From Firmicutes bacterium UBA3738 (lineage in GTDB: Bacteria > Bacillota > Clostridia > Peptostreptococcales > Anaerovoracaceae), in assembly GCA_002372505.1 (NCBI GenBank), contig DFGY01000026.1, positions 1 through 20,313 of the forward strand: DNA of 20,313 nt, written 5' to 3'. The first letter of the stretch is position 1. Each line of letters opens with the position of its first letter. This document shows, in pieces, positions 7,160-15,082 of this stretch. Below the pieces are notes generated by a model that saw nothing but the letters and a program-made list of their open reading frames with translations, was not told where the DNA came from and ran no database searches. The position numbers and the translations under genes were made by a program.

Positions 7160-8477
7160 CGTCCTTGTCTCCCTTTTCTCTGAACACAAACTTTATGGAC
7201 GTGCCCTCAAAGCCGAAGGTCTCTCTTATTCTGTTTTCCAGATAGCGGGAATATGAGAAGTGCATAAGATCCCGCGAATTTACTTTGAACGAGAATAGTG
7301 GCGGTCTCACTCCCACCTGTGATGCGTAATAAATCTTCAGGCTCTTGCCCTTGTCCGATGGCGGATGCTTCATCATGACAGCATCTGCAATGAGACTGTT
7401 AAGCTGTCCTGTGGGAACTCTCTGAGAGCGATTCTCCGCAACCACCTTGGCCGTCTCAATTACCGAGTCCAGCCTCTGGCCTGTCATAGCCGAAATGAAA
7501 ATGCTGGGTGCATACTGCATAAAGGGGAATTCCACCTTAATGCGGTCGGCAAACTTTTTCATGGTGTTGGTCTCTTTTTCAATTGCATCCCACTTGTTTA
7601 CACAGACCACAATTCCCTTTCCCGCTTCGTGGGCGAGGCCGGCAATTTTCTTATCCTGATCTGTAATGCCCGAGGTGGCATCTATTACAACTATGCACAC
7701 GTCGCTTCGCTCTATTGCGGCTATGGCACGTATGACGCTGTACCTTTCTATGTCTTCGTTTACTTTGCTCTTCCTTCTGATTCCTGCAGTATCTATGAGA
7801 AGATACTTTTCGCCGTCCTTTTCCAGAGGCGTGTCTATGGAATCTCTGGTAGTCCCGGCTATGTCCGAGACGATTACTCTGTTCTCACCGAGAAGGGCGT
7901 TTATAAGTGAAGACTTGCCTACGTTAGGCTTGCCGATAACGGCAATCTTTGTTTCGTCTTCGTCGTCAGTGCCAAGGCCCTTGGGGAAGTTTTCAACCAG
8001 CCGGTCCAGCAGGTCCCCGAGACCCAGCTTGTTGGCCGCGGAAATCGCCAGTGGCTCTCCCAGTCCCAGCTCGTAAAAATCGTAAAAGTCATCAGGCACA
8101 TTGCTTCCGTCTATCTTGTTTACTGCAAGGACAACCTTGCCCGACTTTCTTCTGAGAAGATCCGCCACTTCGTGGTCAGAGTTTGTAAGACCTTCCCGGC
8201 CGTCAACCATGAAGAGCACAACGTCTGCCATTTCCATGGCTATTTCCGCCTGAGCTCTCATCTGACTGGGAATGACCTCGGTGTTCTGAGGCTCGATGCC
8301 TCCTGTATCTATTAACGCAAAGTCCACGCCGCACCACTCTGCCTCCGCGTATATGCGGTCGCGAGTGACACCCGGCGTATCCTCCACAATGGAAATTCTT
8401 TTTCCAACTATTTTATTGAATAAGGTGGACTTGCCTACATTTGGTCTGCCCACTACAGCCACTACCGGCTTACTCAT
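7152..8477 (-). CDS. der: Ribosome-associated GTPase Der (EngA)
   Basis: Der is an essential GTPase with two G domains in tandem that assists maturation of the large ribosomal subunit. The first G domain has GRPNVGKS (residues 10-17), DTGG (57-60) and NKID (120-123). The second has GKPNVGKS (182-189), DTAG and NKWD. The C-terminal KH-like domain includes the stretch KIYYASQVGVRPP and ends in VFREKGDKDDV. The 441-residue length is normal. The ATG overlaps the ftsY stop by 8 bp, and the der stop overlaps the preferred plsY start by 8 bp. The der-plsY-gpsA order is common in Clostridia. Confidence 0.98.
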   Translation of the reverse strand: MSKPVVAVVGRPNVGKSTLFNKIVGKRISIVEDTPGVTRDRIYAEAEWCGVDFALIDTGGIEPQNTEVIPSQMRAQAEIAMEMADVVLFMVDGREGLTNSDHEVADLLRRKSGKVVLAVNKIDGSNVPDDFYDFYELGLGEPLAISAANKLGLGDLLDRLVENFPKGLGTDDEDETKIAVIGKPNVGKSSLINALLGENRVIVSDIAGTTRDSIDTPLEKDGEKYLLIDTAGIRRKSKVNEDIERYSVIRAIAAIERSDVCIVVIDATSGITDQDKKIAGLAHEAGKGIVVCVNKWDAIEKETNTMKKFADRIKVEFPFMQYAPSIFISAMTGQRLDSVIETAKVVAENRSQRVPTGQLNSLIADAVMMKHPPSDKGKSLKIYYASQVGVRPPLFSFKVNSRDLMHFSYSRYLENRIRETFGFEGTSIKFVFREKGDKDDV

Positions 8478-9366
8478 GGAATATTCCTCCTATGAAATCC
8501 TCTGCGGAGAATTCCTCCAGATCCTCTATACCTTCGCCGACGCCCACGAATTTAATGGGCATGTCGAACTCGTCTGCTATGGTAATGGCAATGCCACCTT
8601 TGGCTGTGCCGTCCAGCTTTGTGAGAATAACGCCTGTAAGCTCGGCCACTTCATTGAATTCCTTGGTCTGGGAAACAGCGTTCTTTCCTGTGGTGGCATC
8701 GAGAACGAGAATTGTCTCTCTGTGAGCTTCGGGAAACTCTCTGTCGATTACTCTGTTCATCTTCTCAAGCTCTGCCATGAGATTCTTTTTGTTCTGAAGT
8801 CTTCCTGCCGTGTCGCAGATGAGTACGTCTGTGCCTCTCGCCTTGGCGCTCTGAACTCCGTCAAATATTACAGCCGCAGGATCCGTTCCCTCTTCATGGC
8901 TGATAACGTTTACATCGTTTCTCTCACCCCAGATTTTAAGCTGCTCACTTGCAGCGGCTCTGAAGGTGTCTGCCGCTGCCAGCTGAACGGTGCGCCCGGC
9001 CTTTTTTTCTCTGTAGGCCAGCTTACCTATTGTTGTGGTCTTGCCGCCGCCGTTAATTCCTATCATCATAATTACCAGCGGAGTTTCATCCGAAAGCTTT
9101 TGTCTGTCGCCCTTGTCAACTATCTCAACCATTACACGCTCCAGAACTTTGTAAACGTTCTCCGGTTTCGTGTAGTATTCCTTCTTAACTATTCGTCTGG
9201 TCTCTTCGACGATTTTCATGGTTGTGTCCATGCCAATGTCGGAGGTAATGAGTACCTCCTCTATTTCGTCGAACAAATCTTCATCTATTTCAGGTCTTAC
9301 GAAAATAACGTCGGCCAGGCGCTCGCTCATTCTTCCGAAGAAACCCTTCTTTTCTCTTAAACTCAT
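8470..9366 (-). CDS. ftsY: Signal recognition particle receptor FtsY
   Basis: FtsY is the SRP receptor GTPase that delivers ribosome-nascent chains to the membrane. The 298-residue protein is little more than the NG domain. A short basic N-terminus replaces the long acidic A domain of E. coli FtsY. The P-loop reads GINGGGKT at residues 103-110; G103-x-N-G-x-G-K is intact. AADTFRAAASEQL (130-142), DTAGRLQ (185-191) and TKLDGTAKGG (249-258) are the remaining SRP-GTPase motifs, and GVGEGIEDLEEF is near the end. The order rnc-smc-ftsY is standard. ylxM-ffh, which often follows in Firmicutes, is not present. Its stop overlaps der by 8 bp. Confidence 0.97.
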   Translation of the reverse strand: MSLREKKGFFGRMSERLADVIFVRPEIDEDLFDEIEEVLITSDIGMDTTMKIVEETRRIVKKEYYTKPENVYKVLERVMVEIVDKGDRQKLSDETPLVIMMIGINGGGKTTTIGKLAYREKKAGRTVQLAAADTFRAAASEQLKIWGERNDVNVISHEEGTDPAAVIFDGVQSAKARGTDVLICDTAGRLQNKKNLMAELEKMNRVIDREFPEAHRETILVLDATTGKNAVSQTKEFNEVAELTGVILTKLDGTAKGGIAITIADEFDMPIKFVGVGEGIEDLEEFSAEDFIGGIFHE

Positions 9367-9389
9367 TTATGCTCCCCTCTTTTGCTTGC

Positions 9390-12300
9390 TTACGCGCTCT
9401 GAGTCTGATCCTCCATGCGCAGTGAATATACTTTTGAAATGCCGCTTTCCGGCATGGTGATTCCATACATTACATCGGCGTGTTCCATAGTCTGCTTCTG
9501 GTGGGTGATAAGTGTGAACTGTACACCCTCAAAGCTGCGAACGTAGTTGCCGAATATTTCAAGGTTGCTGTCATCCAGTGCAGCCTCCACCTCATCCAGT
9601 ATACAACATGGAGTCGGTTTTGTCTTGAGCACTGCGAACATGAGGGCTATTGCCGTCATGGTCTTCTCTCCGCCGGAAAGAAGGTTTATGTGCTTAAGCT
9701 GCTTGCCCGGTGGCTGGGCCGTAATCTCTATCTCCGAATTGAAAGGATCGCTTTCGTCCGCCAGACTGATCTTGGCGTGGCCGCCGCCGTAAAGCTCTCT
9801 GAATGCCTCTTCGAAGTTGACTACTACCGAGTCGAAGCTGTCCTTGAACTTTTCTTTGATGATCTTGTCCATGTCGGTGATTATCTTGTTAAGTTCGTTC
9901 ATGGACTTTTCTATGTCGCTGCGCTGGCCGCAAAGGAACTCGTAGCGCTCGCTGACCTCTTTGTATTCTTCAATGGCTCCTACATTTACTTCACCAAGCT
10001 CACGAAGCTCTCTCTTAATGTCACGGTTTTCCCGCACTGCCGAGGACATGACGAAGTCCTCCCTCTGGTAGTCGATAGCCTGGGCGTAGGAAATTTCGAA
10101 TTCCTCCCACAGCTTGTTCTTTGCATTTTCCAGCTGGGTATCCTGACGAGCCTGCTTAATATCTAGCTCGTTCTTCTGGTTTGAAAGCTGAAGGGCGGTG
10201 CGGTCAAGTTCTTCCTTGACTCTGTTGTCTTCGGCGGACTTGGCCGTAACTTCCCTGCACTCATTCTGAAGAATTTCAAGCTGTCCGTCCAGCTCTTCCT
10301 TAGCCTTTCTTTTATCTTCTATAACATCGGCATTCTCGTTGTGACTGCCGAGGATGTTGGATTTTTCTCTGTTTATATTTTCAAGCTCTGCTTCTTTACG
10401 CTCCTTGTCCTGTTCATAGGTGCGTATCTGCATTTCCACTCTGCCAACGATGGCATCTACTTTATTCTTTTCGTTTTCACAGGAACCTACTGCGATTCTG
10501 GCTTCGGTTATTTCACGGTTACGTTCCTCCAGCTTAATTCTGCTGTCTTCGTAGGAAGCGCTGTTAGCCTCAAGCCAGCTTTCGATTTCCTTTATTTCGC
10601 TTTCCGCACTTGAAACATCTTGCTCCAGCTTTCCGATGCTTTCGCTGGCACTGCCCATTTCACGGGCAATGTTGTCAAGCTCCTTCTGCCAGCGCTCACC
10701 TTGAGTTTCAAAGTCGGTAATAGCCGTGTTAATAATGGTGATTTCATTTTCTTTGGCAAAGAGTTCTCTCTCTTTTTCGCCAATGCTCTCGCCGGCAGCA
10801 GCTATTTTTCTGTCGAAGTCTGCTATTTCCTGTCTGAGTTCTTCAATGCGTTTTTCACTTGACTCGGTTTCCTTTTCAAGGTCGTCAAGCTCACGGGCCA
10901 GCTGCTTGATCTCAGCCTTTCTCTCGAATATGTTTGTGCTCTTGTGCTTGTGACGGCCACCTGTAATGGCTCCGCCGGCTGTAATGATTTCGCCTTCCAG
11001 AGTTACAAGCTTGTAGCTGCCGCCTATGTTCTTTGACAGAGCAATGGCGTCGTCCATGGTCTCCATGACAACCACGTTACCTACCAGGTACTCCACTGCA
11101 CTGCGGTATTTCTCGTTAAACTCAAGGCAGTCAACACCGTAGCCTTTAAAGCCCTTTGACTTTTCGACTTTATCCTCTTTCAGGACGCCGCGAGGCTTAA
11201 TGGAGCCAAGGGGCAGGAATGTAAGTCTGCCTGCTTTTTCTCTTTTGAGAAGCTCAATGGCTTTCTTGGCTGCATCGTCGCCATCGCAGATAATGTTCTG
11301 TATTGTGGCGCCAAGTGCTGTCTCCATGGCCGTCTCAAAACCGTCGGGTACGTTAATAAGGTCAGCTACAGTGCCCTCTATACCTGCCGGCCTATTCTTC
11401 ATTATAAATTTAACAGCATTGTTATATCCTTCATAGCCTGCCTGCATTTCTTCAAAGGTTCTCTTACGGGCCTGCTTTTGGCCGATGGATATTTTCAGTT
11501 CTTCAATGGCGGAGGAAAGTTTTCTTTCCTCTGCAACCTTATTTTCGTGAGAGCTTCTGCTTTCTTCTCTCTGCTTTTTCAGCTGTTCAAGTTCGCCGCG
11601 GAGAATTTCTTCCTGCTTCTTTGCCTCATCCAGAGAGTCGGCTGATGAGCGGTTCTCCTCTTCACCGCTGCCCTTTTCCGTTTCAATCTGTTCCTTTCTT
11701 CTCTGAAGGGTCTCAACCAGACTTTCCATGCCCTGCATTTCAGCCTTCTTTGATGAAACCCTGCTCTGAAGATCAAGGAGTGTATTTTTCTTTTCGTCTA
11801 TAACATTGCCCTGGTCGTGAAGCTCTTCCTGGAAGGTTCTGAACTGAGACAGCTTTTCCTCTAGCTCGCTTTTCAGCTCTATGAGTTTTTCATCCCACTG
11901 TTTCTTTTCCTCGAAGAGTTCCTTGGAGTTGCTCTTTTCCGATTCTATTTTTTCTTCCAGCTCTTTTATTTCACTGCGAAGTCTTTCATCGTTACGCTCA
12001 ATGGAAGCAATTCTTTCGTTGTTTACTTCCCTCTGGTTTACCAGCCTGCTCAGCTCATCTGAAACGAGTGACTGCTGCTGTCTGCTGGCATCGATTTTTT
12101 CATCCAGCTCTTCGCGAATGGAAAGTCCCTTGCTGATTTCTCCGGCGAGAGCTTCTCTCTTTACGGATATTTCATCAATCTCTTTTTTGAGATTTGCAAG
12201 GTCAACTTCTACGTCCTTATTCTTTTCCTTTATATTTTCTATATTCTTTAGAGTGATGTTTATTTCAAGTTCCCTGTGGCGATCTCTCAGTTCCAGATAG

Positions 12301-12941
12301 CGAGTGGCCTTTTCGCTGTCATCTCTCAGCTTATCTATGCGGCCTTCGATTTCACCGATAATGTCTCCCACTCTTTCCATATTGGCTGTGGCAGAGGAAA
12401 GCTTTCTCTCGGCATCCGCCTTACGGCTCCTGTACATTACAATGCCGGCGGTCTCTTCGAGAATCTCTCTGATACTTTCCGTGTTGTTGCTGATAATATC
12501 GGAAATCTTACCCTGACCTATGATGGAATATCCTTCCACGCCTATTCCTGTGTCCATAATGAGCTCACGAATATCACGCATGCGGCAGAGGTTGTTGTTA
12601 ATAAGGTATTCACTCTCTCCCGAGCGGTACATCCTTCTCGTTATGGCCACTTCGTTGTAATCTATGTCGAGAGCGGCATCGGAATTGTCGATAACAAGTG
12701 TTACCTCAGCCATGCCGCGGGATTTTCTGTTCTGTGTTCCGGCGAATATGACGTCTTCCATCTTGTCGCCTCTGAGCATCTTGGCGCTCTGGGCACCCAG
12801 CACCCAGCGAATTGCATCGCAAATATTGCTCTTACCGCTGCCGTTAGGTCCGACGACGCAGGTTATGCCTCGGTCGAACTCTATTACAGTAGGTTCAGCA
12901 AATGATTTAAATCCGTGTATTTCTATTCTCTTAAAGTACAT
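9390..12941 (-). CDS. smc: Chromosome segregation ATPase SMC
   Basis: SMC forms the core of the bacterial condensin complex with ScpA and ScpB, which are not in this window, and organises the nucleoid. At 1183 residues it is full length. Walker A GPNGSGKS is at residues 31-38. Long coiled coils with heptad-like Glu/Lys/Leu content span roughly 165-500 and 665-990. The hinge lies at about 500-660, beginning near YEGYNNAVKF and ending around GGAITGG. The C-terminal head holds the signature LLSGGEK (near 1088) and Walker B CCILDEVEAALDD (about 1112-1124), followed by LITHQKQ. ATG start, 6 bp after rnc; ftsY follows after 23 bp. Confidence 0.98.
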   Translation of the reverse strand: MYFKRIEIHGFKSFAEPTVIEFDRGITCVVGPNGSGKSNICDAIRWVLGAQSAKMLRGDKMEDVIFAGTQNRKSRGMAEVTLVIDNSDAALDIDYNEVAITRRMYRSGESEYLINNNLCRMRDIRELIMDTGIGVEGYSIIGQGKISDIISNNTESIREILEETAGIVMYRSRKADAERKLSSATANMERVGDIIGEIEGRIDKLRDDSEKATRYLELRDRHRELEINITLKNIENIKEKNKDVEVDLANLKKEIDEISVKREALAGEISKGLSIREELDEKIDASRQQQSLVSDELSRLVNQREVNNERIASIERNDERLRSEIKELEEKIESEKSNSKELFEEKKQWDEKLIELKSELEEKLSQFRTFQEELHDQGNVIDEKKNTLLDLQSRVSSKKAEMQGMESLVETLQRRKEQIETEKGSGEEENRSSADSLDEAKKQEEILRGELEQLKKQREESRSSHENKVAEERKLSSAIEELKISIGQKQARKRTFEEMQAGYEGYNNAVKFIMKNRPAGIEGTVADLINVPDGFETAMETALGATIQNIICDGDDAAKKAIELLKREKAGRLTFLPLGSIKPRGVLKEDKVEKSKGFKGYGVDCLEFNEKYRSAVEYLVGNVVVMETMDDAIALSKNIGGSYKLVTLEGEIITAGGAITGGRHKHKSTNIFERKAEIKQLARELDDLEKETESSEKRIEELRQEIADFDRKIAAAGESIGEKERELFAKENEITIINTAITDFETQGERWQKELDNIAREMGSASESIGKLEQDVSSAESEIKEIESWLEANSASYEDSRIKLEERNREITEARIAVGSCENEKNKVDAIVGRVEMQIRTYEQDKERKEAELENINREKSNILGSHNENADVIEDKRKAKEELDGQLEILQNECREVTAKSAEDNRVKEELDRTALQLSNQKNELDIKQARQDTQLENAKNKLWEEFEISYAQAIDYQREDFVMSSAVRENRDIKRELRELGEVNVGAIEEYKEVSERYEFLCGQRSDIEKSMNELNKIITDMDKIIKEKFKDSFDSVVVNFEEAFRELYGGGHAKISLADESDPFNSEIEITAQPPGKQLKHINLLSGGEKTMTAIALMFAVLKTKPTPCCILDEVEAALDDSNLEIFGNYVRSFEGVQFTLITHQKQTMEHADVMYGITMPESGISKVYSLRMEDQTQSA

Positions 12942-12947
12942 TCTTAA

Positions 12948-13631
12948 TTATTCTCCTTTGACCAGAGCTTCTCTGGCCGCATTTTGCTCCGCTTCCTTCT
13001 TGCTTTTACCGGAGCCGCTGCCTTTCTGCAGGCCTCCTACCATTACTCTTACATGAAATGTCTTATCGTGATCGGGACCTTCTTCATTAATGAGCTCATA
13101 ACTGATTTCCACCGGTCCGTTGACCTGATAGTATTCCTGAAGCTCACTTTTATAGTCACTGTGGATTTTGCCGCTTATTACATCTCTTATTCTTTTCTCG
13201 AAATGTTCCAGGACAAAGTCTCTGCCTTTGGCATATCCGCCGTCCATGACAATGGCTGCTATTACCGCCTCCACTGCGTTTGCGATGATAGACTCCCTGT
13301 CTCTTCCGCCGGCCTGCTCTTCTCCTTTTCCCAGTTTGAGTTCCCTGCCAAGGTCTATTTTTCTGGCCACCTCAGCCAGAGATGGGCCGCAGACTATGAG
13401 AGCTCTGAACTTTGTCAAAATCCCTTCGTTTTCCTCCGGCAGTCTTGAATACAGTTCCTCGGCGATTATAATGTCCAGATAAGCGTCTCCCAGGAATTCA
13501 AGTCTTTCATTGCACGAGGACTGAGGCATGTTGTTTTCCCTCGTATATGAACTGTGAGTCACCGCAGTTTCAAACAGTGATTTGTCGTTGAATTCGTATC
13601 CTATTCTGGTAAATATGCTGCCCTTAGTCAC
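12948..13631 (-). CDS. rnc: Ribonuclease III
   Basis: RNase III cuts double-stranded RNA, including rRNA precursors, in the cytoplasm. The 227-residue protein has the N-terminal nuclease domain with the signature ERLEFLGDAYLD (residues 42-53; E45 and D49 would bind metal) and a second motif IIANAVEAVIAAI with E121. The position equivalent to E. coli D114 appears to be Asn118, as in many homologues. A double-stranded RNA-binding domain fills residues 159-225, ending in GSGKSKKEAEQNAAREAL. The start is GTG, with AGGAGA 9 nt upstream (13641-13646), and overlaps the plsX stop by 8 bp. smc begins 6 bp after the stop, giving the common rnc-smc-ftsY order. Confidence 0.97.
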   Translation of the reverse strand: MTKGSIFTRIGYEFNDKSLFETAVTHSSYTRENNMPQSSCNERLEFLGDAYLDIIIAEELYSRLPEENEGILTKFRALIVCGPSLAEVARKIDLGRELKLGKGEEQAGGRDRESIIANAVEAVIAAIVMDGGYAKGRDFVLEHFEKRIRDVISGKIHSDYKSELQEYYQVNGPVEISYELINEEGPDHDKTFHVRVMVGGLQKGSGSGKSKKEAEQNAAREALVKGE

Positions 13632-14637
13632 TGGTCTCTATCTCCTCTATTTCCAAAACCGTACTCTGTATTATACCAACAACGTCCTCCTTTGCAAAAG
13701 GAATCGCCTTGAGTATTGAATTTTTAACGCCGTTGGCGTTTGATGAACCGTGCATTTTTACGAGAGGACCTTTCACTCCGAGAATAGGCGCGCCGCCATA
13801 CTCTGAGTAGTCGAACTCCTTCTTAAGCTCTCCCAGCTTGTCCTTAAGGAGCAGAGCTCCCATCTTGGCTCTTGTGGTACTGGTGAACTTGTGCTTTACA
13901 AGGCCGAATATATTCCAGGCCAGTCCTTCAGTGAGCTTCAGTATTACATTACCTACAAAGCCGTCGCATACTATTACATCGCAGGCTCCTTGAGGTACAT
14001 CTCTGGCCTCAACGTTTCCTACGAAGTTAAGGTTCGCTTTCTTAAGCAGGTCATACGCAGCCTTGGTAAGAGTGGAGCCTTTATTCTCTTCAACGCCCAG
14101 ATTTACAAGGCCTACTTCAGGGTTATGTCTGCCGATTACTTTATCCATGTATATGCTGCCCATTATTCCAAACTCAAGAAGGTTTGCCGGCTTGCACTCG
14201 GAATTGGCTCCCGCATCTACCAGCAGGCATGCCTTGTCCCCCAGAATAGGGTAGACGCTGGCTATTGCAGGACGGTCTATACCGTGGATTCTTCCCAGAA
14301 TGAACAGGCCGCCTGCCATGAGGGCACCGCTGCTTCCTGCGGATATGAATAGATCACCTTCTCCGTTCTTGACCATGTTAAGTCCTTTGACGATGGAAGA
14401 ATCCTTTTTCGTGCGGACAGCCTTTACCGGCGCTTCTTCCATTCCAATTACCTCTGTGGCATCTGCTACCGTGATTTTGTTTCTATCATATTCATATTTG
14501 GCAAGCTCCGCTTCTATAAGCTCCTGCCTGCCTATGATGCATATCTCATCTGTAATAAGCTTGGATGCTTCCACTGCACCTGCTACAATCTCACCCGGGG
14601 CGTTGTCTCCGCCCATCCCATCGAGTATTATTCTCAC
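13624..14637 (-). CDS. plsX: Phosphate acyltransferase PlsX
   Basis: PlsX converts acyl-ACP and phosphate to acyl-phosphate, the acyl donor for PlsY, as a peripheral membrane enzyme. The 337-residue length is normal. The N-terminus DGMGGDNAPGE (residues 6-16) is diagnostic, as are the central CDGFVGN and the C-terminal GSSNANGVKN segment. The start is GTG, preceded by GGAGG (14647-14651) with a 9-nt spacer that lies within the end of the GNAT gene. The stop overlaps rnc by 8 bp. In many Firmicutes acpP sits between plsX and rnc; here it is absent. Confidence in function is high. Confidence 0.97.
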   Translation of the reverse strand: MRIILDGMGGDNAPGEIVAGAVEASKLITDEICIIGRQELIEAELAKYEYDRNKITVADATEVIGMEEAPVKAVRTKKDSSIVKGLNMVKNGEGDLFISAGSSGALMAGGLFILGRIHGIDRPAIASVYPILGDKACLLVDAGANSECKPANLLEFGIMGSIYMDKVIGRHNPEVGLVNLGVEENKGSTLTKAAYDLLKKANLNFVGNVEARDVPQGACDVIVCDGFVGNVILKLTEGLAWNIFGLVKHKFTSTTRAKMGALLLKDKLGELKKEFDYSEYGGAPILGVKGPLVKMHGSSNANGVKNSILKAIPFAKEDVVGIIQSTVLEIEEIETSD

Positions 14638-14638
14638 T

Positions 14639-15082
14639 TTAGTATACCTCCGTTACCATTACTTTTGGAAAACATGTGACGCCGCACTGTGGGCAGGTCA
14701 GGCACTCAAAGAAGTTGGGTGCATCTTCCTTTGCCACTTCCGTAAAACCGTAGTGGGCGAAAAACTCCGGTGCCCTGGCTACCAGGAACACTTTCTCGCC
14801 TCCCCGCTCTCTGGTTTCATCCAGCACCAGCATGAGCAGCTTGTGGCCAATGTCATTTCCTCTGTAATCCGAGTCCACCGCTATTCCATCAAGGATGTAT
14901 TCTCCCTGACGAAGAGCCAGGCATGCACCGCCTATGAGCTTATCTTCATCCAGGACTTCCCAGCACTTCACCCTGTCTGTCTCCACAGGATGCTCGTCGG
15001 AATATTCAAGGTCATTCTCCATGAAAAAGCGATCAAGCTTCTGTTCATCTGTTGTCACATTATATTTAATGCTATTTTTCAT
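14639..15082 (-). CDS. GNAT-family acetyltransferase with C-terminal four-cysteine cluster
   Basis: A 147-residue protein with a GNAT fold and unknown substrate. The acetyl-CoA binding region is LDGIAVDSDYRGNDIGHKLL (about residues 64-83). Its pyrophosphate loop reads RGNDIG, with Asp where the usual R/Q-x-x-G-x-G/A pattern has the first Gly. The motif EFFAHYGFTEV (106-116) is typical of the GNAT beta6/beta7 end. After it come four cysteines, C127, C130, C133 and C137, spaced C-x2-C-x2-C-x3-C, the same spacing as a 4Fe-4S ferredoxin loop. The gene overlaps the lipid kinase by 11 bp. Its stop lies 1 bp from the plsX GTG, and the plsX ribosome binding site is inside its last codons. Function could be small-molecule or protein N-acetylation; I cannot choose. 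Confidence 0.85.
   Translation of the reverse strand: MKNSIKYNVTTDEQKLDRFFMENDLEYSDEHPVETDRVKCWEVLDEDKLIGGACLALRQGEYILDGIAVDSDYRGNDIGHKLLMLVLDETRERGGEKVFLVARAPEFFAHYGFTEVAKEDAPNFFECLTCPQCGVTCFPKVMVTEVY

Noticed and set aside
7160..7189. Upstream TTG start extending PlsY by ten residues
   Set aside because: No ribosome binding site lies ahead of it, and the ATG at 7159 has GGGAGA at good spacing and the 8-bp overlap seen at other junctions.
8296..9360. Long plus-strand open frame of 354 codons
   Set aside because: It lies antisense to ftsY and the start of der, both with full family motifs. It shows no known domain and no ribosome binding site.
12276..12905. Plus-strand open frame of 209 codons
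   Set aside because: It is antisense to the SMC head domain and coiled coil; it is a shadow caused by codon bias.
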